The notes under the pieces were generated by a model. The model made no database searches, was not told where the DNA came from, and was given only the letters and a program-made list of their open reading frames with translations. A stretch of 64,000 bases of DNA. Source: CAISCU01 sp943361925 (GTDB taxonomy: Bacteria > Bacteroidota > Bacteroidia > UKL13-3). Both the position numbers and the translations under genes were made by a program. This document shows positions 18,121 through 26,787 of this stretch, in pieces (within the stretch, counting starts at the first letter, position 1; each line of letters begins with the position of its first letter). The stretch covers positions 3,432 to 67,431 of the forward strand of contig CALRIT020000021.1 of NCBI GenBank assembly GCA_943361925.1, read 5' to 3'.

Positions 18121-18351
18121 ATGATGGTAACGCTTGATGAAAGAAAAAAAATCGCAGAATGGGTTTTGAATACCAACGATGAAGGCTTATTAGATAAAAT
18201 CAAAGTGCTGGCTCTTTCAAATACAAATGAAGTCAATGATTTCATTAGCGAATATAATCGAGAAATAGATGAGGCAGTTGAACGAGTGAGAAATGGGAAG
18301 TTTACAACACATGAAGACGTTGAATTAAAAGGGAATTTGCATTTTGTTTAG
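18121..18351 (+). CDS. Orphan antitoxin-like protein
   Basis: A 76-aa protein that looks like the antitoxin half of a Bacteroidota ParE/RelE-type module: an N-terminal helical part, a linker, then the toxin-wrapping helix EIDEAVERVRNGKFTTHEDV. I choose the ATG at 18121; an upstream TTG at 18085 is unlikely. No toxin ORF follows: the next 397 bp have no coding frame I can support. The C-terminal ELKGNLHFV is not usual for the family, so the tail may have been altered. It sits right after the GGGATGGAC repeats. Confidence 0.55.
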   Translation: MMVTLDERKKIAEWVLNTNDEGLLDKIKVLALSNTNEVNDFISEYNREIDEAVERVRNGKFTTHEDVELKGNLHFV

Positions 18352-18748
18352 GTGTAAAATCCTAGAAATTAAAAGAGGAATTCATATTTCCCCGTTATAA
18401 TTAGATTTTTTTCTTTATAATCAAAATTTCAAATTGCTTGGTTGATTTTCAATAATCAATATTCAAGTCCCAATTGTCCTTTGTGTCCCCTTGCTCAAAC
18501 CAGGTAAAAACCAATTTTTAAAACACCAAACTAATTGCCAAATTTGAATAGGTAATTTAAAGTATTGATTGTAATAGTTTGAACTGTTTATGGTAAATAC
18601 TTGTCTTCTATTTGTATTCTAGAATCTGAAGCAATTTTTAACTAAAAACTATAGAATAAATAGATTTTATTCCAAAGAGAGAATATAGCAGTGGATTGAT
18701 TCTAAAATATTTAATGGTTTTCTAATTATTAAACTTAATATAACCCAA
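18352..18748. other. Intergenic region, 397 bp
   Basis: No gene, RNA or clear hairpin is recognised. I looked for a toxin remnant after the orphan antitoxin and found none. Confidence 0.6.
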
Positions 18749-19627
18749 ATGAAACCAACAATTTTCATTTTATTTCAACTTGTATTATTTGGTTTTAATA
18801 ATGCTAAATCTTGGTCGATAGATTCAACTACTAATGATTCAATAATTTTTTCAAAAATTTATTCTATAGGACTGAATAAATTTATTGGAAAGAAGTTTTC
18901 ATTGGTTTTACAAAATGATACTTTGATTAAATTTCAAGAATATAGCTATGATGGATCTTGTGATCCGGATCTTAATAGAGTTGTGCTTTGGTATTCAGAT
19001 AATGTTACATTAACTATTTATTTTAACCAAATAAACTACCAAAACTCAAAAGCCCCTCAAAAAGATTGGAATTTTGAACTGCTTAAAAATGAAGTCGTTT
19101 CAAGAATAAAACTTTCAAATGGTTTTTATAAAAAAGAAAAAATATTTTCCCAACTAGATACAGCTAAAAATCTAAATGAGTTGAAGTCTTTTAGTTTAGT
19201 GATGGCCATAAATGAAGAGAAATCAATTAACCTTAAAAATTATTTTATTGATACAAATGTTGTTTATATTAGTTCAATTATAATGTATGATTCATTGAAG
19301 GGTAAACCTGATACCATTTATTTTTACAATTTATATTTTGCAGATGGGAGTCTTTTTGTAAGCCATGGATATTCAAAATTCCCCAATAAACGAGATTTAA
19401 ATGATAGGATTTATGGTAATTTTGGAACCTATAAAATTAAAAGAAATAAAATTCAAAGGACATTTGTTCAAAGTTTTGATGGCGAAGAGGAGAAACTTGT
19501 AAATTTCGGGAGATTAGAACCTTGTAGAATTGTATATACGCATCGCAAACCAAAAGGATATTTAAGAAGGAAAATTCCTTTTGTGAAGGATGAGAAATTG
19601 ATAAAGTATTTTATAATTAGGTATTAA
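18749..19627 (+). CDS. Secreted hypothetical protein
   Basis: A 292-aa protein with a signal peptide (about residues 1-20, ending NNAKS). The rest is rich in beta strands, Lys, Asn and Tyr, with an acidic/basic mix typical of periplasmic or surface proteins of this phylum. No family or sorting domain is recognised. It is followed 20 bp later by another secreted hypothetical on the same strand; the two probably form an operon. They lie between GGGATGGAC palindromes at 18.0 and 20.4 kb. Confidence 0.65.
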   Translation: MKPTIFILFQLVLFGFNNAKSWSIDSTTNDSIIFSKIYSIGLNKFIGKKFSLVLQNDTLIKFQEYSYDGSCDPDLNRVVLWYSDNVTLTIYFNQINYQNSKAPQKDWNFELLKNEVVSRIKLSNGFYKKEKIFSQLDTAKNLNELKSFSLVMAINEEKSINLKNYFIDTNVVYISSIIMYDSLKGKPDTIYFYNLYFADGSLFVSHGYSKFPNKRDLNDRIYGNFGTYKIKRNKIQRTFVQSFDGEEEKLVNFGRLEPCRIVYTHRKPKGYLRRKIPFVKDEKLIKYFIIRY

Positions 19628-19647
19628 TTCAAAATGAATCTTTCATA

Positions 19648-20319
19648 ATGAGGAAAATTTTATTCTTTTTTAGCTATTTTGTTCCATTTATACTTTCAGC
19701 TCAAGTTCCTAAATTTAAGGTGCTTGAAAAGCTTGTTTTATCAGGGGATTTTATTGTTTTAATAGAATACAATGACTCTATAATATGGGAGAATAATAAA
19801 ATACTTTATGCTTTTTGTGTACCAAAAGATTCTCTTCAATTCAATTCTATTTCAATCAATAAGAATGCTGGTTTAAAGTTTTATGATGGTAAAATTGAAA
19901 ACTTTATTCTACTAAATAAATTTGATTATTATGGATTATTCTATGATTATTTGTTTAAATATCCCAAATATGCATACCAGAAAAATAATCTCGATAGTGG
20001 TTTCAAAAAGGATATGTCAGAAACTTATTTATCGCTATTAAAAGATACATTTGATTTTTTTTCTGCACCATTTTTGCCTAAAGTTAATAGCTATGGATTA
20101 TATCTAAAATCAACCAAAATTACGATTGACGCTTATTTGGTCTCCTATGAAAATTTCAAACAATACAGGGATGATTTTCTTAGTACCACAAACGATATTC
20201 GAAACAGAAATTTAGTTGGTATAAGAGGAAGTTTTTTAGGTGCAAGCTTATTTAATATTCAGAGGGAATCAAAAGAATACAAAGTTATTATTCCTTTAAA
20301 GGTTAGGAAAATAGATTGA
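19648..20319 (+). CDS. Secreted hypothetical protein
   Basis: A 223-aa protein with a signal peptide (FSYFVPFILSAQ, cleavage near residue 18) and a mature part rich in Phe, Tyr, Lys and Ile. No known domain is seen. It sits 20 bp downstream of the previous secreted gene and probably belongs to the same operon. A palindromic repeat follows 67 bp after the stop. Confidence 0.65.
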   Translation: MRKILFFFSYFVPFILSAQVPKFKVLEKLVLSGDFIVLIEYNDSIIWENNKILYAFCVPKDSLQFNSISINKNAGLKFYDGKIENFILLNKFDYYGLFYDYLFKYPKYAYQKNNLDSGFKKDMSETYLSLLKDTFDFFSAPFLPKVNSYGLYLKSTKITIDAYLVSYENFKQYRDDFLSTTNDIRNRNLVGIRGSFLGASLFNIQRESKEYKVIIPLKVRKID

Positions 20320-20385
20320 TTCTTCTCCTTCATGTTTTCTTTGGAAAATAGGTAGTTCAAATCAAAAAAAAATAAATAGATAAAA

Positions 20386-20413
20386 GTAGAGATGGACGGC
20401 CGTCCATCTCTAC
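20386..20413. repeat. GGGATGGAC-family palindrome, copy 5
   Basis: A perfect 28-bp palindrome (two 14-bp arms, GTAGAGATGGACGG and its complement). It shares the GATGGAC core and the trailing CTACAGATTA with the copy ending at 18078. Confidence 0.8.
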
Positions 20414-20485
20414 AGATTAATTCCCACATCCCCCCTTCAAACTATTTTACCCAATTTTTGTTCTTCATTTTTACCTTATTCACCT

Positions 20486-20989
20486 ATGGAAAACGTTAAA
20501 GTTCAAATAATAGAAAGCATCATTATTTTGCTTGTTTATATTTCCTTGTATTTTGTTATAAAAACGATTGTCAATAATTTTCTCAAAAAAACATCACTTG
20601 AAAAAGGTAGACGTAAAATGGCCATTAGAACGGCACAGTTATTTACTACCATTGGTGCCATAATTTTACTTACAGGTGTTTGGGGTTTCAAACAAAATGA
20701 AATTTTAGTTTTTGCAAGTACAGTTTTAACTGCTTTGGGAATTGCCTTTTTTGCTCAATGGTCTTTGTTGTCAAACATTACTTCTAGCATCATTTTGTTT
20801 TTTAATCATCCTTTAAAAATAGGTCATATTTTAAAAGTGCTAGATAAAGATTGCCCTTTCGAAGGCGAAATCACACATCTTACTTATTTTTTCGTTCACA
20901 TTAAAACCAAAAACGGCGAAATCATTACCATTCCCAATTCATTGGTTCTTCAAAAGTCAATTTCTATTATAGAAAAAAATAATGAATAG
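20486..20989 (+). CDS. Small MscS-type mechanosensitive channel
   Basis: A 167-aa protein with three hydrophobic helices (about 8-27, 47-65, 70-90). The pore-lining helix and the following beta domain are MscS-like: LGIAFFAQWSLLSNITSSIILFF, then HPLKIGHI and GEIITIPNSLV. It is short for the family and lacks the C-terminal alpha/beta vestibule, so it is a minimal channel. Its stop overlaps the start of the DUF2490 gene by 8 bp. Confidence 0.8.
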   Translation: MENVKVQIIESIIILLVYISLYFVIKTIVNNFLKKTSLEKGRRKMAIRTAQLFTTIGAIILLTGVWGFKQNEILVFASTVLTALGIAFFAQWSLLSNITSSIILFFNHPLKIGHILKVLDKDCPFEGEITHLTYFFVHIKTKNGEIITIPNSLVLQKSISIIEKNNE

Positions 20990-21653
20990 GGTTTTAAATT
21001 CAGTATTGGTTTTACTATTTCTAAACATTAGTCAATTTGTTTTTGCTTTTGATTTAGGTACTTGGAACATCATCAACTTAAAGTATAAGCATACTAAAAA
21101 ATTAAGTTTATTTGGAGAAGCTCAATTAAGGTCCTTAAAAATGTATGACCAATTTCACTATTACGAATACAAAGGCGGAGTTAATTATAAATTTAAGGAT
21201 AATGTAGTTTTTACTTTGGCAATGGGTTCTTATCAAACCTATAAAGAAGGTGGAAATTTTGAATTACCTAAAAACAACAATGAAATAAGAATCTGGCCTC
21301 AAGTAACACTTTATCAGAATATTGGGAGCTTAAGGGTGGAACAAAGATACCGTTCAGAATCTAGGTTTACCACAAAAGGTTACCGAAACAGATTCCGTTA
21401 TAGATGTGGATTGTCATACCCATTTGGAAAAGACCTCAATGGTTTTAAACCTTATCAAGTTGGTATAAGTAATGAGTTGTTTTTTACTGATACTGAACCC
21501 TATTTTGAAAGGAATAGAATACTCTTGTCGTTTCAAATAAAGCCTTCTAAAGCTACATCAATTCAAATTGGTTATTTACATCAATTCGACTATAAAATAA
21601 ATGATGAAACAGGTAGAGATTTTCTTCAAATTGGTTATTTTATTGAGCTTTAA
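20982..21653 (+). CDS. DUF2490 outer-membrane protein
   Basis: A 223-aa predicted beta-barrel with a signal peptide (ending FVFAF). The family pattern is visible: GTWNIINLKYK near the start, alternating strands, RVEQRYRSESRF, RFRYRCGLSYPF and a closing HQFDYKIN with a short C-terminal strand. Function unknown. It is translationally coupled to the MscS-like gene (8-bp overlap), which suggests a joint role in envelope stress, but that is inference. Confidence 0.75.
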   Translation: MNRVLNSVLVLLFLNISQFVFAFDLGTWNIINLKYKHTKKLSLFGEAQLRSLKMYDQFHYYEYKGGVNYKFKDNVVFTLAMGSYQTYKEGGNFELPKNNNEIRIWPQVTLYQNIGSLRVEQRYRSESRFTTKGYRNRFRYRCGLSYPFGKDLNGFKPYQVGISNELFFTDTEPYFERNRILLSFQIKPSKATSIQIGYLHQFDYKINDETGRDFLQIGYFIEL

Positions 21654-21831
21654 AAAGATTTATAAATTTATTGAAGTTTTTTAAATCCATCTCATTTACT
21701 AGCGCAAATAACTATGCATAATTTTGGATTTTCATCAGCCTTTAATCTCAGTTTAATTTGTTTACAATTGCTTAATTTTAGCGCATTATTGTTGTGTGAA
21801 TGTTAATTAATTTATTTAAGCACATTTAATC

Positions 21832-22536
21832 ATGAAAAAGAATTTTACCGGCATAGTTTTATCAATATTATTAATTACTTCTTTGGCTTTTAAAAGCAAG
21901 GAAAAATTAGAATTTAACCCCAAACTAACAGCTTATTGCAAAGCAATTCCCAGTAAATTCAATGATATTCCAAGTGAAAGAAAATCAGAATTAAAAGAAA
22001 TAGCAAATTTCATTCTTGAACAGAAAAAACAACATCTTCCTTCTAACTTACTTTTCGTTTGTACAAGCAATTCTCGTAGAAGTCATATGGCACAGGTTTG
22101 GGCACAAATTGCTTCTTATTATTATGGGATCGATAGTGTGTTTACCTTTTCTGGTGGTACAGAACAAACACGAGTAAATATCAATGCTATTGTGGCTTTT
22201 CAACGTGCCGGTATCGAAATTTATTCAAATAACCAGGGTGATAATCCATTAAGATATGTTCGTATTGGAGATAAGTGGAATCCATGGGTAATTTTCTCCA
22301 AAAAATATACAGATGCTACCAATCCTAAAACAAACTTCGCTGCAATAATGGTTTGTGCCGAAGCCGATAAAGCTTGTCCTTTTGTAGAAGGTGCTGATTT
22401 AAGAATTGGCTTGCCTTATCAAGATCCTAAAGAGTTTGACAATTCTCCATTAAAGGCTGCTAAGTATGATGAGAGATGTAAACAAATAGCAACTGAAATG
22501 TTCTTTGTGATGGATATCGTTTCAAAAAGTAAATAG
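21832..22536 (+). CDS. Exported LMW protein-phosphatase / arsenate-reductase-like protein
   Basis: A 234-aa protein. Residues 74-84 carry the low-molecular-weight phosphatase P-loop, LFVCTSNSRRS (Cys77 to Arg83, a CX5R motif), followed by a fold typical of LMW-PTP/ArsC. A late segment CAEADKACPF holds two more Cys, as in thioredoxin-linked ArsC. Unusually, residues 1-20 form a hydrophobic signal or anchor, so the enzyme probably works outside the cytoplasm. It could be a phosphatase or a reductase; the sequence does not decide. Confidence 0.75.
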   Translation: MKKNFTGIVLSILLITSLAFKSKEKLEFNPKLTAYCKAIPSKFNDIPSERKSELKEIANFILEQKKQHLPSNLLFVCTSNSRRSHMAQVWAQIASYYYGIDSVFTFSGGTEQTRVNINAIVAFQRAGIEIYSNNQGDNPLRYVRIGDKWNPWVIFSKKYTDATNPKTNFAAIMVCAEADKACPFVEGADLRIGLPYQDPKEFDNSPLKAAKYDERCKQIATEMFFVMDIVSKSK

Positions 22537-22648
22537 GCTTGATGATATAGTTTAATCGATAAAGTTAAATGCTGATTTAGTGGCTAGGTTTTAATTTTTT
22601 TTCGATTGATTTTTAATAACGATTTCAATTAAATTAAAGCTATCCTGA

Positions 22649-23935
22649 ATGATACAAAAAATCATATTTATTCTTGCTTTTGGGGGTTTATTCATAATGA
22701 ATTCCAAATGCTATGCAACGAATATTGATTCTTTGTTTTTGTCGAAACCCAAACTTAAACCCTACCAAATTAAATCAATGGAAGGGCGCTCCTTTTTGTA
22801 TGGAATTGTGAATGCTCCCGCTTACATAAGAAAGTTTTTGTTTCCTGTAAATACTGCTCCTTCAGCCTTGAAGAATTATTTCGAAAAGCAAAAAGTGGCT
22901 AACAAAAACTTACCTGTTGTTAATCCCAATGATACCAATCAGGTTTTAATAAACATTGTTGGTGATATCATGTGGATTCGAAACAATTGGCTTGATTTTA
23001 TGGATACTGCAGTTCAGTGTAAAATCAATCAGAGCGATTTGTTTATTGGTAATTTGGAAACAATTATCGATACTACTAAAGACATCAATAAATTTTGGTT
23101 TGATTATAGAACTTATAATTCTGATAAGAACCTGATTCATTTTTTACCTCCAAATAAAACTATGCTTTCGCTAGCAAATAATCATAGTTTAGACAAAGGT
23201 TTTGGGTCACTTTTAAATACAAAACGACTATTAAATAATCGTGCAATTTTAAACAATGGTGTTAAAGATATAGATGGTAAAATGTACACATCATTTACTT
23301 CAAAAGGAATTAAAATTGGCTTTTATGCTTGTGCATGGGGAGTAAATAATCCGAAGGCAAAAGATCAGGATAAACTTCACATCCAAAGTGGAATTGCGCC
23401 TTATAATATTAGTTCTTCAATTCAAATTCAGGAGATTCAACAAGCACTTCAACAAATGCATAAGGATGGAATTGAATTTAAGATTATCTCAATGCATTGG
23501 GGATATGAATATGAGTTTTATCCAAGAGATGTTGTCATGAAACTGGCACATCAAATTGCACAGGCCGGAGCCAATTTAATCATTGGTACACATCCGCATG
23601 TTTTTCAAGGTTCTGAAATTATTCTTACCAATAAAAATAACCTTGATTCCACTTCACATACAACATTGGTTAATTATTCACTTGGTAATTTTTGTACAAG
23701 TATGTACAGCTTAGAAACGCGTTTAGGCGTGATTGAAACACTCAGATTACAAAGAAATTCTTCCGGTAAAATTGAATTTTCTCAACCGGAATTCAACTTC
23801 GTTTACAATGTTCCTCATAAAGGAAAACAAAAAAGGAAACTGCTTTTTTTAGACGATTACATCATTAGATATCCTAAAAAAGCCAATCAAGATTTTATCA
23901 AACGGGTGAGGGAAATTAAAGAAATTTTTCCGTAA
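22649..23935 (+). CDS. CapA family (PGA_cap) metallophosphatase-like protein
   Basis: A 428-aa secreted or membrane-anchored protein (signal about residues 1-23). CapA-family motifs: INIVGDIMW with the metal-ligand Asp, GNLETII, SLANNHSLD, ISMHWGYEYEFYP, LIIGTHPHVFQG and VNYSLGNF. These proteins are calcineurin-like and were named for poly-gamma-glutamate capsule synthesis, but most members have unknown substrates. A REP-like palindrome follows the stop directly. Confidence 0.85.
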   Translation: MIQKIIFILAFGGLFIMNSKCYATNIDSLFLSKPKLKPYQIKSMEGRSFLYGIVNAPAYIRKFLFPVNTAPSALKNYFEKQKVANKNLPVVNPNDTNQVLINIVGDIMWIRNNWLDFMDTAVQCKINQSDLFIGNLETIIDTTKDINKFWFDYRTYNSDKNLIHFLPPNKTMLSLANNHSLDKGFGSLLNTKRLLNNRAILNNGVKDIDGKMYTSFTSKGIKIGFYACAWGVNNPKAKDQDKLHIQSGIAPYNISSSIQIQEIQQALQQMHKDGIEFKIISMHWGYEYEFYPRDVVMKLAHQIAQAGANLIIGTHPHVFQGSEIILTNKNNLDSTSHTTLVNYSLGNFCTSMYSLETRLGVIETLRLQRNSSGKIEFSQPEFNFVYNVPHKGKQKRKLLFLDDYIIRYPKKANQDFIKRVREIKEIFP

Positions 23936-23961
23936 CCATGGGCTAAAGCCCGGGGCTATGG
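23936..23961. repeat. REP-like palindrome, GGCTTTAGCC family copy 2
   Basis: CCAT...ATGG flanks a GGGCTAAAGCCC core (23940-23951). Read on the minus strand it gives ATAGCCCCGGGCTTTAGCCC, the same consensus as the copies at 28.9 and 29.2 kb. It lies between the convergent capA-like and tgt genes. Confidence 0.7.
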
Positions 23962-23968
23962 ATGGTCA

Positions 23969-25087
23969 TTACAATCTCCTTGTAATTTTCTCCAAAATCT
24001 CTTTTTTCCAAACCATAAAATCACCTTCTAAGATGTGTTTTCTGGCTTCCTGACTCAACCAAACATAAAAGCTTAAGTTCTGAATACTTGCGATAGTTGC
24101 GCCTAACATCTCATTACATTTAATCAGGTGTTTTACATAAGCCTTAGAGTAATCAGGAGTAAAGATTGGATCCAATGGAGAATAATCCAGTTTCCATCTT
24201 TCGTTTTTGATATTGATGATGCCTTCTGATGTGAAAATAAATCCATGACGCGCATTTCTGGTTGGCATCACACAATCGAACATATCTACACCAAGCGCAA
24301 TACTTTCCAAAATATTTTCCGGTGTACCAACTCCCATTAAATAACGAGGTTTATCATATGGTAAAATATCACAAACTAGGTCTGTCATTTCATACATTTG
24401 TTCAGCCGGTTCACCTACGCTTAGTCCACCAATTGCATTGCCGTCCATTCCTTGATCGGCTGCATATTGCGCAGATTCTTTTCTCAATTCAGGATAAACA
24501 CTTCCTTGTACAATTGGAAACAAACTTTGGTAATGGTCGTATAAAGCTTCGGTTTCATTGTAACGTTTGATACACCTACTTAACCAACGATGTGTTAAAT
24601 GCATCGATTTTCTTGCATAGTTGATATCGCAAGGGTAGGGTGGACATTCATCAAAAGCCATAAAAATATCAGCACCAATGGTTCTTTGAATATCGGTAGC
24701 ATCTTCAGGTGAAAGAAATATTTTGGCTCCATCTAAATGAGAGCGAAATGAAACGCCTTCTTCTTTTATTTTTCTGATTTCACTCAGACTGAAAACCTGG
24801 TAACCACCGCTGTCTGTAAGCATGGGGCGGTCCCAGTTCATAAATTTATGTACACCACCTGCTTTGCTTATTACTTCCAAACCCGGACGTAAATAAACAT
24901 GGTAAGTATTTGCTAATATAATTTGTGCTTTTACTCGTTCAGCTAAATCTTTTTGAGAAACTGATTTTACAGTAGCTTGAGTGCCAACCGGCATAAAAAT
25001 TGGGGTATTTATCGGACCTCTTGAGGTTTCAATAACACCCGCTCTGGCTTTTGAGGCAGCATCTTTCGACTGAATTGTAAATTTCAT
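23969..25087 (-). CDS. tgt: Queuine / archaeosine tRNA-guanine transglycosylase
   Basis: Exchanges guanine 34 for preQ1 in tRNAs with GUN anticodons. Motifs: FMPVGTQATVK at the N-terminus, NTYHVYLRPG, LTDSGGYQVFSL with the catalytic Asp region, DECPPYP, GGLSVGEP, YLMGVGTPENI, and GVDMFDCVMPTRNARHG with the nucleophile Asp. The Cys/His zinc site is not obvious near the C-terminus. The start is ATG 25087, with a TACCTTTG box (25102-25095) 7 nt upstream. Confidence 0.95.
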   Translation of the reverse strand: MKFTIQSKDAASKARAGVIETSRGPINTPIFMPVGTQATVKSVSQKDLAERVKAQIILANTYHVYLRPGLEVISKAGGVHKFMNWDRPMLTDSGGYQVFSLSEIRKIKEEGVSFRSHLDGAKIFLSPEDATDIQRTIGADIFMAFDECPPYPCDINYARKSMHLTHRWLSRCIKRYNETEALYDHYQSLFPIVQGSVYPELRKESAQYAADQGMDGNAIGGLSVGEPAEQMYEMTDLVCDILPYDKPRYLMGVGTPENILESIALGVDMFDCVMPTRNARHGFIFTSEGIINIKNERWKLDYSPLDPIFTPDYSKAYVKHLIKCNEMLGATIASIQNLSFYVWLSQEARKHILEGDFMVWKKEILEKITRRL

Positions 25088-25159
25088 GAACGGCAAAGGT
25101 AAAAAACTGAGTGGAACCTACAAGTACATAAACACAACAATGAATCAAAGCAAATCTAT

Positions 25160-25167
25160 TACATTTG
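25160..25167 (+). promoter_or_regulatory. -7 box (TACATTTG) abutting a start codon
   Basis: A perfect TAnnTTTG box ends 3 nt before the ATG at 25171 of the thioesterase-like gene, leaving no space for a leader. Confidence 0.5.
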
Positions 25168-25170
25168 GGC

Positions 25171-25599
25171 ATGCATATTATTGATTTGCCATTTAATCAA
25201 CTCATTGGTTTAAGTGTATCAGATAATCCTGAGTATTTCTTGATGTTAACCAATGATAACAAGTATACGAACCATGTTCAAACGGTTCACGCTGCTGCAC
25301 TTTTTGCTTTGGCTGAAGGAACTTGTGGTCACTTTTTGCTAACAAAATTCGATGGTATAGAAGGTGATGTTTTTCCTTTGCTCAGGAAATCGGAAGTGAA
25401 ATACAAGAAACCTGCAATCGGAAAAATTTATTCAAAGGTGCAACTGGTGAATGATACAATTGAATCATTTACAGCAAATTTTATTGAAAAGTCGAGGGCT
25501 TTGATGCTTTTAAAGGTTGAATTATTTGATAAAAATGGTGTTCTGGTTTTTCAAGGTGATTTTGAGTGGTTTGTAAGCAAAGTCACTAATTCACAATAA
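25171..25599 (+). CDS. Hotdog-fold thioesterase-like protein (DUF4442/PaaI type)
   Basis: A 142-aa protein with the hotdog pattern: NHVQTVHAAALFALAEGTCG forms the central helix region, followed by strands KSEVKYKKPAIGKIYSKVQL and a DFEWFV ending. The family hydrolyses acyl thioesters; DUF4442 members are uncharacterised. The substrate is unknown. I use the ATG at 25171 rather than the TTG at 25165. It is divergent from tgt. Confidence 0.75.
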   Translation: MHIIDLPFNQLIGLSVSDNPEYFLMLTNDNKYTNHVQTVHAAALFALAEGTCGHFLLTKFDGIEGDVFPLLRKSEVKYKKPAIGKIYSKVQLVNDTIESFTANFIEKSRALMLLKVELFDKNGVLVFQGDFEWFVSKVTNSQ

Positions 25600-25691
25600 T
25601 TCTGAAAAACACAGATATTTCAGAAAATCAATTCTTTTAAACAATAGTTTGGCAAATAATTTGCTATAGTTGATACTTGCAGTTCCAAATC

Positions 25692-26786
25692 ATGAGAGAT
25701 TTTTTCAGCTTAGGCATAATAGATAAATACATACTTAAAAAGTACTTGCAGACCTTTTTTTACTCGGTTTTGCTTTTTACTTTGATTGCTATCTTTATTG
25801 ATATCAGTGAGAAAATTGATGATTTTATTAAACGTAAGCCTCCTTTAAGTGTGCTTATTTTTGATTACTATATTTTTTTCATTCCCTATTTTATGGGATT
25901 GTTTAGCTCTGTATTTGTATTTTTAAGTACACTTTTTTTTAATTCCAAACTGGCTCAGAATACCGAAATTATTGCCATTCTAAACAGTGGTTTAAAATAT
26001 CCAAGATTTTTAAAGCCTTATATGATTGGAGCCTTTGTATTGTTTGTTGTTTTTTTAATTCTCAATACTCAGGTTTTGCCTTATTGTGATAAATACAGAT
26101 TAAAGTTTGAAGATGATTGGATTCACGACCATGTTCAAACACAGAATAACAATATCTTTAATATGTTGGATGAAGACAATATCATTCACATGGAATCTTT
26201 TAATTATGAAGACAGTGTTGGTTTTAACTTTACATTGGAATCTTTAAAAGATGGCAAACTAGTTGAAAGAACTTTTGCAAACAGATTGTTGTGGAACAAA
26301 GAAAAATCGTGCTGGACATTTGAAGGTTATACACGCAGACTTTTTGATGGTGAACGTGAGTATTTAATCAAAGGAATTACAATGGACACTGTGCTGAAAA
26401 TTAGTCCTGATGAGTTCATTGTGAAAACCAATTATGTATCATCAATGACCAATCCTGAGCTCACAGAATACATCAGAAAAGAAACTGAAAAAGGAAATCC
26501 TAAAGTGAGTAAATACAAAGTAGAATTGTATAAACGAACAATGGTTCCGGTGGCATTTTTTGTACTTACATTATTGGCAGTTGCGGTTTCATCAAGAAAA
26601 AGCAGAGGAGGAACAGGCTTTCATTTGGGTATAGGAATTGGAATCACATTTTCGTATTTATTGGTGATTCAAATCTTTAGTACCATGGGAAATTCCGGTG
26701 TGATTGCTCCAACATTGGCAGTTTGGATACCAACAATTGTTTTCTTTTTAATTGCTTTGTACTTATTAAAAACAGCACCAAAATAG
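25692..26786 (+). CDS. LptF/LptG family permease
   Basis: A 364-aa inner-membrane protein with the LptF/G layout: three N-terminal helices, a large periplasmic beta-jellyroll (about 130-270) and three C-terminal helices. Family features include DKYILKKYLQTFFYS near the start, ELTEYIRKETEKG in the loop and YKRTMVPVAFFVLTLLAVAVS before the last helices. It works with LptB to extract lipopolysaccharide. I cannot tell LptF from LptG. The gene is followed 2 bp later by the EamA transporter. Confidence 0.88.
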   Translation: MRDFFSLGIIDKYILKKYLQTFFYSVLLFTLIAIFIDISEKIDDFIKRKPPLSVLIFDYYIFFIPYFMGLFSSVFVFLSTLFFNSKLAQNTEIIAILNSGLKYPRFLKPYMIGAFVLFVVFLILNTQVLPYCDKYRLKFEDDWIHDHVQTQNNNIFNMLDEDNIIHMESFNYEDSVGFNFTLESLKDGKLVERTFANRLLWNKEKSCWTFEGYTRRLFDGEREYLIKGITMDTVLKISPDEFIVKTNYVSSMTNPELTEYIRKETEKGNPKVSKYKVELYKRTMVPVAFFVLTLLAVAVSSRKSRGGTGFHLGIGIGITFSYLLVIQIFSTMGNSGVIAPTLAVWIPTIVFFLIALYLLKTAPK

Positions 26787-26787
26787 T

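Noticed and set aside
18352..18748. Toxin gene remnant after the orphan antitoxin
   Set aside because: No reading frame of useful length and no ParE/RelE-like sequence in any frame I read.
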